64,000 nt of DNA from Chitinispirillum alkaliphilum (GTDB lineage Bacteria; Fibrobacterota; Chitinivibrionia; Chitinivibrionales; Chitinispirillaceae), in assembly GCA_001045525.1 (NCBI GenBank), contig LDWW01000001.1:1-64000 (forward strand). The letters run 5' to 3'. Below the pieces are notes generated by a model, which was not told the DNA's origin, did not search any database, and saw nothing but the letters and a program-made list of their open reading frames with translations. Below, in pieces: positions 16,688 to 29,031 of this stretch; position 1 is the stretch's first letter, and the number at the start of each line of letters is the position of its first letter. The translations under genes and the position numbers were made by a program.

Positions 16688-19381
16688 ATGGGTGAAAAAA
16701 TATTGCACTGTTATGATGACAAGCACCAATGTGATAAATACATACGTGCGATTCTGGAAACTACTGCCGAGGGATTCTTTTCGGTTGAAGCGTCTTCTCA
16801 AAGAATAATCGATGTCAATGATAGATTTTGCACAATGTCAGGGTATAACAGAGATGAAATTCTTCAGTTATCAGTATCCGATATTGAATACGTACTCGAC
16901 AATGCGCAAATCGACAAACAAATTCAGGAAGTTATAAACAAGGGATCTGAAATATTTGAAACAAAGCACAAAAGAAAAAATGGTGCTGTCTATGAAGTAG
17001 AAATATCTGCCTCATATCTTGACTTTTCTATTGACAAGATTATCTGTTTTTGCAGAGATATCACAGAGAGAAAGAGAAAAGAAATCGCGTTAAAACACAG
17101 TGAGGAAAAGTATCGCTCAATTGTAGAGTGTGTTAACGATGTGATTTACCGCCTTACCCCAGAAGGTATCATCTCATTTGCATCTCCCAACTGGCCAGAT
17201 AAACTGGGTCACTCTTTGGATGAGGTCCTTGGAGCTTCATTTGAGGCATTTGTACATCCCGGGGATGTTGGGATATGCAGAGATGCAATAAATGGTATGG
17301 TTGCGCAAAAAATGAGCGGGAGTGGGTTGGAGTTTCGTGTTACACATAAGAGCGGACAGTGGCTGTGGTATGTTTCAAATGCATCTCCCCAATTCGATTC
17401 TCAGGGGCGTGTAGTTGGCATAATAGCAGTGGGGCGCTGTATCGATGAACGCAAAAAAATGGAACAGGCACTTCGTAAAAGTGAAGAAAGATTTAGAAAC
17501 GTAATTGACGCTGCAGAGGAGTTTGTGTATGAAGTAGACACTTATCTCAGGGTAACATTTATAAGCGATAAAGTGAAAGATGTTCTCGGGTATGAGGCAA
17601 AAGAGATCATTGGAAAAAGTCTGTTTGATTTCCTGGGTGATAATGCTGATGTTCCGGGGATTAAAACAACACTGAACCACATTGTCCGGAACAGAAAACC
17701 TATTCGCGGTATGGAATATTGCTGTAGCACAAAATGTGGACAAAATCGTGTTTTGTTTGTAAACGCTCTGCCGTTTTCCGATGAAGAGGGGGAGATTGCA
17801 GGGTATCAGGGTACGGTTGAAGATGTAACTTGTCGCAAAACTGCTGAAGAATCTCTGCGTCAGAGTGAAGAGAAATACCGCGCTATATTTGACAAGTCAG
17901 TCCAGGGCATGTATCTCCATGACTTTGAGGGTAAAATAATAGATGTTAACCAGATGGCATGTGAGCAGTCCGGATATTCAAGAGAAGAGCTCTTGTCAAA
18001 GACAATCTTCGATTTCGGGCCGATAGTAATTAAAAACGATGGCCGCTCAATAGAACATTTAATGAGAGAGTGGAAAACCTGGAACCCTGGTGAACGGGTA
18101 ATTCTGGAACTGGAAAGTCGCAAAAAAGACGGGAGGGTTTATACTGTTGAGATCTCAACAGGTGTAATCCGCTATGGACAGCGAAATCTTATTCTTGCAC
18201 TGGCTCAGGATATTACTGTACGAAGAAAAACAGAAGAAAGCCTTTTGAATATTCAGAAACTTGAATCCTTGGGGATTCTTGCCGGTGGTATTGCACACGA
18301 TTTCAATAACCTGCTTACCGGTATTTTCGGATTTATAGATATGGCAAGGAACGAAACCAGTGATGAAAGTGTAAGGGGATATTTAACTGAAGCTGTGGAA
18401 TCAATTGATAGAGCGAGGGGGTTGACAAATCAGTTGCTTACTTTTGCACGGGGGGGAGCCCCGGTTAAAAAACCGTGCAACATGCCCTCATTTATTAAAA
18501 AGACAGCTCTTTTTGCGCTCAGTGGTTCTAAACTCTCCTGCCGGTTTGGGTTACCGGATGAATTGTGGATGTGTAACATAGATGCCGCTCAGATTGCGCA
18601 GGTTCTTGACAACATTATTATTAATGCCATCCAGGCAATGCCTTCGGGAGGGGAAATTGAAATATCTGCTGTCAATACTCCAATAAGGCCCGAAGCTCAC
18701 CCTAAGCTCTCAGCCGGCGATTATCTCAGGATAACCATAAAAGATTATGGAACAGGTATTCCTGAAAATATTCAGACAAAAATATTTGACCCTTTTTTCA
18801 CAACCAAACTCAATGGTCATGGACTGGGACTTGCTACAAGTTTTTCTATTATCAAGCGACATGGTGGTTGCATAGAAGTTGAGTCAGTACCTGGCAAGGG
18901 AAGTGTATTTTTCCTCTACATCCCAACCTCCAGGGAGAGTATACCCGGGCAACCCCAGAAAATATCCAGAGCACACAGGGGCACAGGGTGTATACTGGTT
19001 ATGGATGATGATGAATTGATTCAGGCTACCGTTAAAAATATGCTCAAAATGCTTGGTTATACATCCCTGAGTGCAAAAGAGGGAGCTGAGGCGATTGAGA
19101 TGTTTTATGCAGATCATAAGGGGGAGAGGAGAATTACAGGGATGATTTTTGATCTGACAATACCGGGGGGTATGGGGGGATTGAAAGCTGTTACAGAGAT
19201 CCGCAATACTGACAGGGAAATTCCGGTAATTGTGGCAAGCGGTTATGCGGATGATCCAGTTATAGCAAACCCCGAACGCTATGGTTTTACCGCAAGTATC
19301 TGTAAACCATTTAGGGTTTCTGAATTAGCAGAAGTCCTTGCTGTTAATTGTAACAAATCTGATTGCATTTCAAACGAATAA
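16688..19381 (+). CDS. Multi-PAS hybrid sensor histidine kinase with receiver domain
   Basis: This 897-residue protein has no obvious membrane helix, so it is probably cytoplasmic. Four PAS/PAC units fill roughly residues 15-520, each ending in a DITERK-like PAC tail. A HisKA-like domain follows with phospho-acceptor His537 (GGIAHDFNN), then a HATPase domain (NIIINAIQAMPSGG, DYGTGIPENI, GHGLGLATS). A receiver domain closes the protein, with phospho-acceptor Asp822 in MIFDLTIPGGMGG and Lys in CKPFR. The GIAHDFNNLL type is common in orphan hybrid kinases. No response regulator gene is adjacent; the neighbour 27 bases downstream is an acetyltransferase. Confidence 0.92.
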   Translation: MGEKILHCYDDKHQCDKYIRAILETTAEGFFSVEASSQRIIDVNDRFCTMSGYNRDEILQLSVSDIEYVLDNAQIDKQIQEVINKGSEIFETKHKRKNGAVYEVEISASYLDFSIDKIICFCRDITERKRKEIALKHSEEKYRSIVECVNDVIYRLTPEGIISFASPNWPDKLGHSLDEVLGASFEAFVHPGDVGICRDAINGMVAQKMSGSGLEFRVTHKSGQWLWYVSNASPQFDSQGRVVGIIAVGRCIDERKKMEQALRKSEERFRNVIDAAEEFVYEVDTYLRVTFISDKVKDVLGYEAKEIIGKSLFDFLGDNADVPGIKTTLNHIVRNRKPIRGMEYCCSTKCGQNRVLFVNALPFSDEEGEIAGYQGTVEDVTCRKTAEESLRQSEEKYRAIFDKSVQGMYLHDFEGKIIDVNQMACEQSGYSREELLSKTIFDFGPIVIKNDGRSIEHLMREWKTWNPGERVILELESRKKDGRVYTVEISTGVIRYGQRNLILALAQDITVRRKTEESLLNIQKLESLGILAGGIAHDFNNLLTGIFGFIDMARNETSDESVRGYLTEAVESIDRARGLTNQLLTFARGGAPVKKPCNMPSFIKKTALFALSGSKLSCRFGLPDELWMCNIDAAQIAQVLDNIIINAIQAMPSGGEIEISAVNTPIRPEAHPKLSAGDYLRITIKDYGTGIPENIQTKIFDPFFTTKLNGHGLGLATSFSIIKRHGGCIEVESVPGKGSVFFLYIPTSRESIPGQPQKISRAHRGTGCILVMDDDELIQATVKNMLKMLGYTSLSAKEGAEAIEMFYADHKGERRITGMIFDLTIPGGMGGLKAVTEIRNTDREIPVIVASGYADDPVIANPERYGFTASICKPFRVSELAEVLAVNCNKSDCISNE

Positions 19382-19408
19382 TCATCACTGCAGAAAAGTG
19401 AGCGAATT

Positions 19409-20023
19409 ATGAACAGCTTGTACAGGTTGAGAAAAAGAGAAATTTCAAAAGCAGGAGATGTTTTGGCTGATGCATTTCTCAATGACCCGGTATGGACAAA
19501 GGCATTTGAAGGAGAAGCTGATTTTGATAAAAAGTTCAAATCATTTTCGGAAACCCCTCTTCGCTATGCTTTAAAATACGGGGAGGTGTACGCTTCATCG
19601 GAGTGTCTGGAAGGGGTAGCGGCATTGGTTCCGGGGCATCTGGCGGAAATGACTCCCTGGAGAATGCTTCTGAGTAGCTCCATGATTACAGGAATAAGAA
19701 TGGGGTCAGTTGCAAGTAAAAGGCTTATGCCTTTATGGCTTGTCATGTCTCATCACCGAAAAGAAATCACTGCGGGAAAAGATTTTTTGTACCTGATGAT
19801 TATTGGTGTCGCTTCTAAATTCCAGAAGCAGGGGTATGGAAAGAAGCTGCTGAACAGTATTATCAGAAAAAGTGAGAGTGAAGGTAAAATGATCTATTTG
19901 GAAACTGAAACAGAGGAAAATGTCGCTATATATGAGAAGTTTGGGTTTGAGGTGGTGAAAAAGTTCACCGTTCCCATCTTTGAGCTTCCAATGTGGATCA
20001 TGATCCGGCAACCCAGGGGCTAA
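19409..20023 (+). CDS. GNAT family N-acetyltransferase
   Basis: The 204-residue protein has the GNAT acetyl-CoA site in YLMIIGVASKFQKQGYGKKL, matching the Q/RxxGxG/A loop, followed by NVAIYEKFGFEVV, the usual strand-helix end of the fold. It transfers an acetyl group from acetyl-CoA to an unknown amine; the length resembles small-molecule acetyltransferases. It follows the hybrid kinase by 27 bases and may be co-transcribed. The last codons and the stop form part of a strong hairpin (20012-20031). It converges on dxs. Confidence 0.85.
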   Translation: MNSLYRLRKREISKAGDVLADAFLNDPVWTKAFEGEADFDKKFKSFSETPLRYALKYGEVYASSECLEGVAALVPGHLAEMTPWRMLLSSSMITGIRMGSVASKRLMPLWLVMSHHRKEITAGKDFLYLMIIGVASKFQKQGYGKKLLNSIIRKSESEGKMIYLETETEENVAIYEKFGFEVVKKFTVPIFELPMWIMIRQPRG

Positions 20024-20031
20024 CCCCTGGG
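20012..20031 (+). terminator. Hairpin overlapping the GNAT stop codon
   Basis: CCCAGGGG (20012-20019) and CCCCTGGG (20024-20031) form a perfect 8-bp stem with loop CTAA that holds the TAA stop. It sits between two converging genes. No T tract follows on either strand, so it may act as a transcript-end stabiliser rather than a classical terminator. Confidence 0.5.
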
Positions 20032-20044
20032 AGTCTTAAAGCTA

Positions 20045-21967
20045 TTATGAACTGGACAGCTCAGTCTTTTCTGCGATGCACTGAGGTTTTATCCGAAGAA
20101 AACGGCTGATTTTTTTCATCATCGAATCGGTATCGAGCCCATGTTCTTTTTTCAGCATCGCAACATCTCCGTGCCCGACAAACAGGTCAGGAAGTCCGAT
20201 CCGCATAATTTTCGGAGGCGATTCAAGCTCCATCTCCTCTGCAAGCTCCATCAACGCAGAGCCAAAGCCGCCGGGGAGTGCGTTGTTTTCAAAAGTAACA
20301 ATATGGGGATGATTTGAAAAAATTTCACGGTAGAATTCTTTACTGAGCGGTTTTGCGAACCGGGCGTCAACCAAGGTCGTTTCGATCCCCTCTTCTGCAA
20401 GCTTGTCGTGAACGGACTTTGCATCAGAATAACTGTCACCAATCGATACCAGGGCGCAGTTTTCCCCTCTGGCCAGAATTTCTGGAGTACCGATGTTCAG
20501 CTGGGTGAAAGGAAGATCAGTCGGTGCCCCGGTGCCACATCCTCTCGGGTAGCGAATAAATACGGGGCCATCCTCATATTTTACCGCGGTGTACATCATA
20601 TCCCGCATCTCTTTTTCATCTTTTGGTGCCATAATTACTGCCCCTGGCACAGTCCTTAAATAGGAGATATCAAACATTCCGTGGTGAGTGGGACCATCAT
20701 CCCCAACCAAACCAGCCCGGTCGAGGCAGAAAATAACATTGGTTTTGTCGAGTGCAACATCCTGCATAACCTGATCATACGCTCTTTGCATAAAGGTCGA
20801 ATAGATTGCCACAACGGGTTTAAGCCCCTTTAATGCCAGCCCTGCGGCAAAGGTAACAGCGTGCTCCTCAGCTATTCCCACATCGAAGAATCTTTCGGGG
20901 AAAGTACTCTTAAAGCTGTTTAGGCCTGTCCCATCGGGCATAGCAGCGGTAATCGCTACCAGATTTTCACACTGGTGTCCCAGTTCGACCATTGAATTAC
21001 CGAAAATCTCACTATATGAAGGAGGAGCTGGCTTTTTGATCACATTACCGGTATTGGGAGAGAACTTGCTGATACCGTGGTATTTGGTGGAGTTCTCTTC
21101 CGCATAGCTGTATCCCTTACCCTTTTTGGTAATGGTATGGATAAGAACCGGTCCGTTGGTTTCATTTCTTACAAAATCGAAGATTTCTTTCATTTCTGAT
21201 ATGTTGTGTCCATCCACAGGACCTATGTACCTCAGCCCCATATCCTCAAATAGTTTACCTGGGATAATCACATGCTTTATGGCATCATCCACGGTCCTTA
21301 CTATCGAGCGTAAACCTTTGCCGACATTGGAGAGGTTGCCCAGAAGTTCCCAGATTTCAGTTTTGAGTTTGTTGTAGCGCTTATCGGTGATAACTCTGGT
21401 GAGGTAACGCGAAAGAGCTCCCACATTTTTTGCGATGGACATTTCGTTGTCATTGAGAATAACGGTCATTCGTGTGGAGCTTGACCCCAAATTGTTGAGA
21501 CCCTCGAGTGCAAGACCGCCGCTAAGGGAACCATCTCCGATAACGGCAACAACAGAGTGGTCCTCTTTCCTGAGATCCCTTCCGATTGCAAGGCCGAGTG
21601 CGGCGCTGATCGATGTGGAGGCATGACCAACTGAAAAATGATCATACTCGCTTTCGGAGATCCTTGGGAAACCGCTTATTCCCCCATACTGTCTGAGAGT
21701 GTTGAAACGCTCTTTTCTGCCGGTGAGAATTTTATGAGCGTAAGCCTGATGCCCCACATCCCAAACGATCTTATCTGTAGGTGTTTTGAAACAGTAGTGA
21801 AGTGCTATGGTTAATTCTACAACTCCTAAGCTGGAGGCAAGATGACCACCGGTTTTGCTTACTGAATGAACCAGAAAATCACGAAGTTCCTGGGAAAGCT
21901 CACTGAGCTGCTCAGCAGACATATCTCTGAGGTCAGATGGTGATTGTATTTTATCTAAAAGACTCAA
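20045..21967 (-). CDS. dxs: 1-Deoxy-D-xylulose-5-phosphate synthase
   Basis: A 640-residue thiamine-diphosphate enzyme that condenses pyruvate and glyceraldehyde-3-phosphate in the first step of the non-mevalonate isoprenoid pathway. Clear family signatures: HLASSLGVVELTIALHY, DVGHQAYAHKILTGR, the ThDP motif GDGSLSGGLALEGLNN, DVGIAEEHAVTFAAGLA, and DRAGLVGDDGPTHHG. TTG 21967 is the preferred start: AAAGGA lies 6 bases upstream and the product then begins SLLDKIQSPSDL, as Dxs proteins do. The longer frame from 21982 would swallow that ribosome binding site. It stands alone, convergent with the GNAT gene and divergent from tgt. Confidence 0.96.
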   Translation of the reverse strand: MSLLDKIQSPSDLRDMSAEQLSELSQELRDFLVHSVSKTGGHLASSLGVVELTIALHYCFKTPTDKIVWDVGHQAYAHKILTGRKERFNTLRQYGGISGFPRISESEYDHFSVGHASTSISAALGLAIGRDLRKEDHSVVAVIGDGSLSGGLALEGLNNLGSSSTRMTVILNDNEMSIAKNVGALSRYLTRVITDKRYNKLKTEIWELLGNLSNVGKGLRSIVRTVDDAIKHVIIPGKLFEDMGLRYIGPVDGHNISEMKEIFDFVRNETNGPVLIHTITKKGKGYSYAEENSTKYHGISKFSPNTGNVIKKPAPPSYSEIFGNSMVELGHQCENLVAITAAMPDGTGLNSFKSTFPERFFDVGIAEEHAVTFAAGLALKGLKPVVAIYSTFMQRAYDQVMQDVALDKTNVIFCLDRAGLVGDDGPTHHGMFDISYLRTVPGAVIMAPKDEKEMRDMMYTAVKYEDGPVFIRYPRGCGTGAPTDLPFTQLNIGTPEILARGENCALVSIGDSYSDAKSVHDKLAEEGIETTLVDARFAKPLSKEFYREIFSNHPHIVTFENNALPGGFGSALMELAEEMELESPPKIMRIGLPDLFVGHGDVAMLKKEHGLDTDSMMKKISRFLRIKPQCIAEKTELSSS

Positions 21968-22216
21968 GAGAATTCCTTTCAATCTATGTAGTAGACCGTT
22001 TATCAGGTGTTTGCGATGAAAACTCCTGGTGTGTGTAAAAACGCTCCAATTATTGTAATTTCAAGGTTGATTACACATCGGGAGCATCTTTTCGCCGCAG
22101 ATATTGGAAATTCAGGATCTCCGCCTAACACCGGTGAAACAATAAAGATAGCTAATTAAATTGTTTCTGAGCAAGGCATTTAGTAATTAGAATACCTGTT
22201 TTCATTTTTGGGATGA

Positions 22217-24375
<2,159 letters not shown>

Positions 24376-24383
<8 letters not shown>

Positions 24384-24783
24384 TCGCGAATGGGAAATTC
24401 AAAATGCGAGTCATGCAGAAATTCTCTCCCATTTGAATAAGTATGGTGTGGTAAACAAGGACAGATCAGTGCCAGGGAAGAAAAAACAAAAACAGAGCAG
24501 GAAAGTAAAAAGGGTACGCAGGAGTGTAAATCTGCATGGTCTCACATCAGAAGAAGCTGCAGTAAAGGTTCGTTTTGCCATAGAGAGCTGCCGCAAAGCC
24601 GGGATAAAGGAGCTTCTGATAATTCATGGCAGAGGGATCCATTCAGATCTGGAGAGTGGACCGGTTTTAAAGAATATGGTAAAAAATATGCTGAGAGTTG
24701 AGCTTTGTATGCAGATCAGGCATTTTCAAACTGCCCGTCAATGTGATGGGGGAGAGGGAGCCACACTGGTACACCTTACCTGA
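24376..24783 (+). CDS. Smr-domain protein
   Basis: A 135-residue protein with a basic linker (residues about 29-50, rich in Lys/Arg) followed by a complete Smr domain: VNLHGLTSEEA at the start and LLIIHGRGIHS at the second conserved site. Smr domains are associated with nicking or cleavage of nucleic acids, in MutS2 and in stand-alone ribosome-rescue endonucleases. The LHGLT and HGRG motifs are both intact. It is the last gene of the tgt operon, overlapping the previous gene by 8 bases, and its 3' end overlaps the convergent glycosyltransferase gene by 8 bases. Confidence 0.85.
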
Positions 24784-25921
24784 GTTTGTTCTGCAGTGCA
24801 TTGCAGTAGTGTGAAAACTGTTGTTGTGCACTTTTCTTCCAGCTGTAGTTTTGTGCGCTTTTATAGGCTTGGCAACGAATTTTTTCCAGGAATTTATGAT
24901 CCGAAATCAATTTCTCCAGTGCCTCTGTAAGCTCTTCTGAGCTGCCCGGAGAAACCAGTATTCCGTTAATGTTTTGCTGCAGCAGTTCCAGTGGGCCTTC
25001 GATTGCACTTGCAACAGGTGCAAGGCCGCAAGCCATTGCTTCAAGGAGAGTCAGGCCGAAGCCTTCTGAGAGGCTGGGAAGAATCTTTATATGACAATCC
25101 TTCAGATGTTCCGGGAGATTCTCATGTTTAAATGAGGATGCTACTTTGATTCTGTCGTGAAAATCTGAATTGAATCTCTCAAGAACCCGCTCTCTTTCGC
25201 ACCCGGTTCCAAGAAAGTAAACTTCGACAGAACGGTGACTTTCAAGAATTTTGGAAAGAGCCGGGATGCTGAACCCGATCCCTTTCCTTTGAATAAAAGA
25301 TCCGATCTGAACTACTCTGATTACCCGGCTTGCTGAATTGTCAAGTGGTGTAAAAGGGAGATTGAGAAAAACATCATCGATCCCGTGTGAGATAAGGATA
25401 TTTTTTTCTGGCTGGATTTTTAGTTTACTTTTGGAGTAATTCGATTCCTGGGTGTTGAGCATAAAGTTCAGGTCTGATTTTTTAAGACACAGGGAACATA
25501 CCCACAATCGTATGCTCCCGCGATATAGATGATAAAACCATCTGAGTGTGACCCTGTTCTGTTTAGCTTCTTTCCTGAGCATCGCGTGAACCATATGTTC
25601 CAGGCCATGACTTCTTGTGACAAGCAGTGGACGTTTTGAAAACAGAAAGGGAGAAATTATTGCCCATATCCAGCAGTCACCGGTCGAAGCATCGATGATG
25701 TCGATTTTTTTCCTGATTACAAGAGACACAAGGTGTGCTGCCAAAAAAAAGGGATAAAGTATCTCTTTAAGTGAATTGCTGAGGAAGGAAGGCAGATTAT
25801 CATAGGAGTAGAATAATACACAGTGTCCCATGGCACGGTACTGATCCCCCATTCTCAGAACAGAACCCGAGGCTCCTGAATTATAGGAAAGATGGTGATG
25901 GATAGAGAGCAGGATTCTCAT
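24776..25921 (-). CDS. Glycosyltransferase family 4
   Basis: The 381-residue protein has the GT-B layout of family 4. The N-terminal half opens with MRILLSIHHHLSYNSGASGS, and the C-terminal half holds the nucleotide-sugar site LPSLSEGFGLTLLEAMACGLAPVAS (EX7E pattern). It would add a sugar from an NDP-sugar to a lipid or glycan acceptor at the inner membrane face. A hydrophobic helix near residues 55-68 may contact the membrane. It lies 12 bases downstream of the large outer-membrane fusion gene on the same strand, so the two are likely co-transcribed. Confidence 0.87.
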   Translation of the reverse strand: MRILLSIHHHLSYNSGASGSVLRMGDQYRAMGHCVLFYSYDNLPSFLSNSLKEILYPFFLAAHLVSLVIRKKIDIIDASTGDCWIWAIISPFLFSKRPLLVTRSHGLEHMVHAMLRKEAKQNRVTLRWFYHLYRGSIRLWVCSLCLKKSDLNFMLNTQESNYSKSKLKIQPEKNILISHGIDDVFLNLPFTPLDNSASRVIRVVQIGSFIQRKGIGFSIPALSKILESHRSVEVYFLGTGCERERVLERFNSDFHDRIKVASSFKHENLPEHLKDCHIKILPSLSEGFGLTLLEAMACGLAPVASAIEGPLELLQQNINGILVSPGSSEELTEALEKLISDHKFLEKIRCQAYKSAQNYSWKKSAQQQFSHYCNALQNKLR

Positions 25922-25933
25922 CTTTTTTTAGCT

Positions 25934-28870
25934 TTACTCCAGCCAGTCATTGCCTTCACTGTTGATAATCCTTTCATCTCTGCCGCTGAGAAGATCCACC
26001 CAGCGGACCGTAGAGGTGCCATCCTCAGTTTTTCTGTTATATACAATCCGGGGGCGCTGATTGAAATATAGAAAACGGGGGTTGGTTTCGTGCCAGTTTT
26101 TCAGGCCGGTAGTGGTGATAAGTTTGCGAAACCGGTGCTCCTTGATATCGACCATGTTAAGATCAAGAAAATTGACACCGGAAGAAAAAATGATAGTCCT
26201 TGAATCATTCGTCCAGCAGAAATCCTCTACGTAGGAGTTTGTGGTAATCTGAACATGTTCTGAACTCTCTCTGTCATAAACCCAAAGATCCCTTCTTTGC
26301 CCTATGCTGAATCGATCCGAAATATAGGCTATGTAGCGGCCATCCGGGCTGAACGCGGGAGCAAAAAAATTCGCGTTAAAATCTGTCAGACGCCGGGGGG
26401 CAGTACCCGTGGTGTTGGTTAAAAATATCTGCTTGTGTCCATATTCATCCGAAATGTACACAAGCAGCTCTCCATCTGGTGAAAAACTGAATGAGTGTTG
26501 GGAGGAAGAGTCATTTTTAATGACCGGGACTGTTTCTTCACTAAGAGATGCAGGGGTTTTATATATACTGCCGACCTGTGAACCGCTGTCTGCTGCGGAG
26601 AAGTATATCCATTTACCATCACCTGAAAAACGGGCTTCCAGAACATTCTTGCCTTTCACAACTTCTCTTCTTCGGAAATTTTTCAGTTTCAACACCTCAA
26701 GTCTGACATTCATCAGTTCCCGGCAGCCTGTAAGGTATAGGGCTTTTCCTGTTTCGAAGGAAATTTCCGGGCTGAAACTGTTAAGTGAATAAGGAGTCAG
26801 AGGAAGTTCTGCCAATTTCTCCATTGTTTTCAGGAATGCCTGGGGTGCACCGTTGCGGTCTGTAACAAACGGAACGATTCCCCTGGCAGATTGCTGCGAA
26901 TGGATATCTATGCCAGCCTTTTCTAACTCAATAGTTGCGGTGACCTGGTTTTTCATTTGTTCCAGCACAGAGTCCGGCTCTATACTCCCAAGAACCGGGT
27001 ATAGTCGGTGTTCTGTTGATATCAGTTCTCTCTCGCGGTTAAACCTGAGAGAAAGAGCACCGACAAACCTGCCCTCGCTTCCAGCTGAAAGGATAATGGT
27101 AGATCCAACCCTCATAGGGGACTCAAATCGTTGGTTAAGGTTTGCGCAAATGATTATGTCAAGTTGAGGGGCGGCTCTGGCAATCTCTGTGATATTTTCC
27201 CAGGTATCGTGGATCACTGCAATTCTAAGGTCACTTCTAAGTGCCTGGGGGCTGCTCAGAAGTGCTGAAATGTGTTCTTTGACGCTCTCGATGTTATTGG
27301 AGTATGTTACAGTTTCCCCAAGGATATTCACAGCAAATATCTGGTAGCCATTTTTTTCTATGATTGATTGCTTCACCATCTCGGATGGAAGCGGGATATG
27401 TGAATTGGACAGAACAATATCAGATTTGCCTGTAAGGTCACGCTCAGAAAAGATCTCCCCGAGAAAAAGAAGTTCACCCCGGCCTGGTGCAATTATATCA
27501 AATCCCATATGGGTATAGTACTCTTTTGCGAGCTGGACTCGTAAGGGGTGGGTAGATTCATTTACTATGTTCCCCACATCGAGAGAGAACGCTGTCCGGT
27601 AAGCCGATCTGAGATTGTTTACAAGTGCACCTTGTCTTGATATCCCTCCAAGAGCATCCGCAGAAGGAGGCATGGGAACGAACCGTCCCTGTAAGTTTCC
27701 GGAGTAGATTAGCCCGATCTCAAGGTTTTCTCTTCGTAATGCCTCTGATCTCATTCTGCTTAAAAGTGTATGTGTATGCCAGTGATTTGGTTCTGCCCTT
27801 AGTGCTTTTGTGGCGTTATGTCTGGCAAGTCTGTTTCTGCCGTTATCGAAATGATACAGCGCAATCTTGTAATACTCGTCAGCAGTTCTGGGTTGGATTT
27901 CATCTAAATGAAGAAAAATATCTGCTGCCCAGACTAATCCGAAATCTCCAGACTGGAGTTTCCACCCGGCATCGAATCCATATTTTTCACCCCTGAAACC
28001 CACTCCGGCGCTTAGTCCGTTAATGCTTACCTTGTTTCCCGCGCTGTGTTCGTATCCCGAGCGCAGGAAAATGGAGGGACCTGCACGCAACTCAGAGCTG
28101 ATACCTAAAACAACGGGTTCATCGGCAGTTTTCTGTATGCCGGCTCCGATTTCAAGATCAAACATGGGAGAAGAATCCTCTTCACCTCTGAACGGGTGGA
28201 AGTTAATTGAAGCGCCTGTCTGGATAGGTAGTGGATGTGACCGGCCGCCACCGTATGACATTGGTGTTCCGGCATTAAGGAGGTAGATGCGTCCTGAAAG
28301 CATATCAAAAGGTTTCACCAGCAGATCTGCTCCTGCAGAAAATGCTCTTCCTGCATCGATATCGAGTCTGCTTTCCACATAGGAAGCATTAACTCCAAAG
28401 CTTAGTTTTCGGTTGAAAAAAGGCCTGGCAAAAGAGGCTCCAAGCACATATTCGAAGTATTTTGGATCGGAGGGGTTCTCGTCGATATCACGGGCATATT
28501 TAAATTGCCCGGAGCTCAGGAATCTGAAATAAAACCCGAATGTACCCACATCCAGGAGAGGGAATGTGGCACCGGCGTACTCTTTTCTAAGCCCCATGAG
28601 CCATTCAAGATGACTTATGGCAAATTGATTCTGAAAGGTAAGGGCGCTGTTTGCAGGAAAAAACGGAAGATCAGTTGCACACATTGATCCAGATGAGGAC
28701 ACAAGCCCTCGGGAGAGTTGAGAGGCAGATGAGGGAATAGAGAGAAACGCAGCAGTGGTGTTACCGCTGTTTTTACCATAAAGATCAGTCCACCACTCCT
28801 GTATGCTGCTTTGGGGGGAGGTGGGTATTAAAAACAGAAATGAAAACAAAAATAGAAAATATCTGGCCAA
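25934..28870 (-). CDS. Outer-membrane fusion: PorV/PorQ-like barrel, UshA-like domain, PD40 propeller
   Basis: This 978-residue protein has a signal peptide and three parts. Residues about 25-330 look like a PorV/PorQ-type beta-barrel (NTTAAFLSIPSSASQLSRG near the start, alternating aromatic strands). A short TPR-like helix pair (DEYYKIALYHFDNGRNRLAR) follows. Residues about 380-665 resemble a calcineurin/UshA-type phosphoesterase (LEIGLIYSGNLQGRF, ALGGISRQGALVNNLR, FSLDVGN). Residues about 720-970 are TolB-like PD40 propeller blades (FSPDGELLVYISDEYG, FSPDGRYIAYISD). The Asp/His metal set of the phosphoesterase is incomplete: the first motif reads YSGNLQGR where D-x-H would be expected. Role unknown, probably envelope-associated. 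Confidence 0.7.
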   Translation of the reverse strand: MARYFLFLFSFLFLIPTSPQSSIQEWWTDLYGKNSGNTTAAFLSIPSSASQLSRGLVSSSGSMCATDLPFFPANSALTFQNQFAISHLEWLMGLRKEYAGATFPLLDVGTFGFYFRFLSSGQFKYARDIDENPSDPKYFEYVLGASFARPFFNRKLSFGVNASYVESRLDIDAGRAFSAGADLLVKPFDMLSGRIYLLNAGTPMSYGGGRSHPLPIQTGASINFHPFRGEEDSSPMFDLEIGAGIQKTADEPVVLGISSELRAGPSIFLRSGYEHSAGNKVSINGLSAGVGFRGEKYGFDAGWKLQSGDFGLVWAADIFLHLDEIQPRTADEYYKIALYHFDNGRNRLARHNATKALRAEPNHWHTHTLLSRMRSEALRRENLEIGLIYSGNLQGRFVPMPPSADALGGISRQGALVNNLRSAYRTAFSLDVGNIVNESTHPLRVQLAKEYYTHMGFDIIAPGRGELLFLGEIFSERDLTGKSDIVLSNSHIPLPSEMVKQSIIEKNGYQIFAVNILGETVTYSNNIESVKEHISALLSSPQALRSDLRIAVIHDTWENITEIARAAPQLDIIICANLNQRFESPMRVGSTIILSAGSEGRFVGALSLRFNRERELISTEHRLYPVLGSIEPDSVLEQMKNQVTATIELEKAGIDIHSQQSARGIVPFVTDRNGAPQAFLKTMEKLAELPLTPYSLNSFSPEISFETGKALYLTGCRELMNVRLEVLKLKNFRRREVVKGKNVLEARFSGDGKWIYFSAADSGSQVGSIYKTPASLSEETVPVIKNDSSSQHSFSFSPDGELLVYISDEYGHKQIFLTNTTGTAPRRLTDFNANFFAPAFSPDGRYIAYISDRFSIGQRRDLWVYDRESSEHVQITTNSYVEDFCWTNDSRTIIFSSGVNFLDLNMVDIKEHRFRKLITTTGLKNWHETNPRFLYFNQRPRIVYNRKTEDGTSTVRWVDLLSGRDERIINSEGNDWLE

Positions 28871-29031
28871 GTTTTATGCGCCTCTCCAAATGTACCGCAA
28901 TATGAACCACTCATATCATTATATAATATCGGTTAACAGAGATAAAGGCATTAGATAAGAGGTGAATTTTTTTTTAAAACCGATTTGCCATATCCGTTTA
29001 GCCTAACAGAAATCAGAATCGCCAAATCTAC

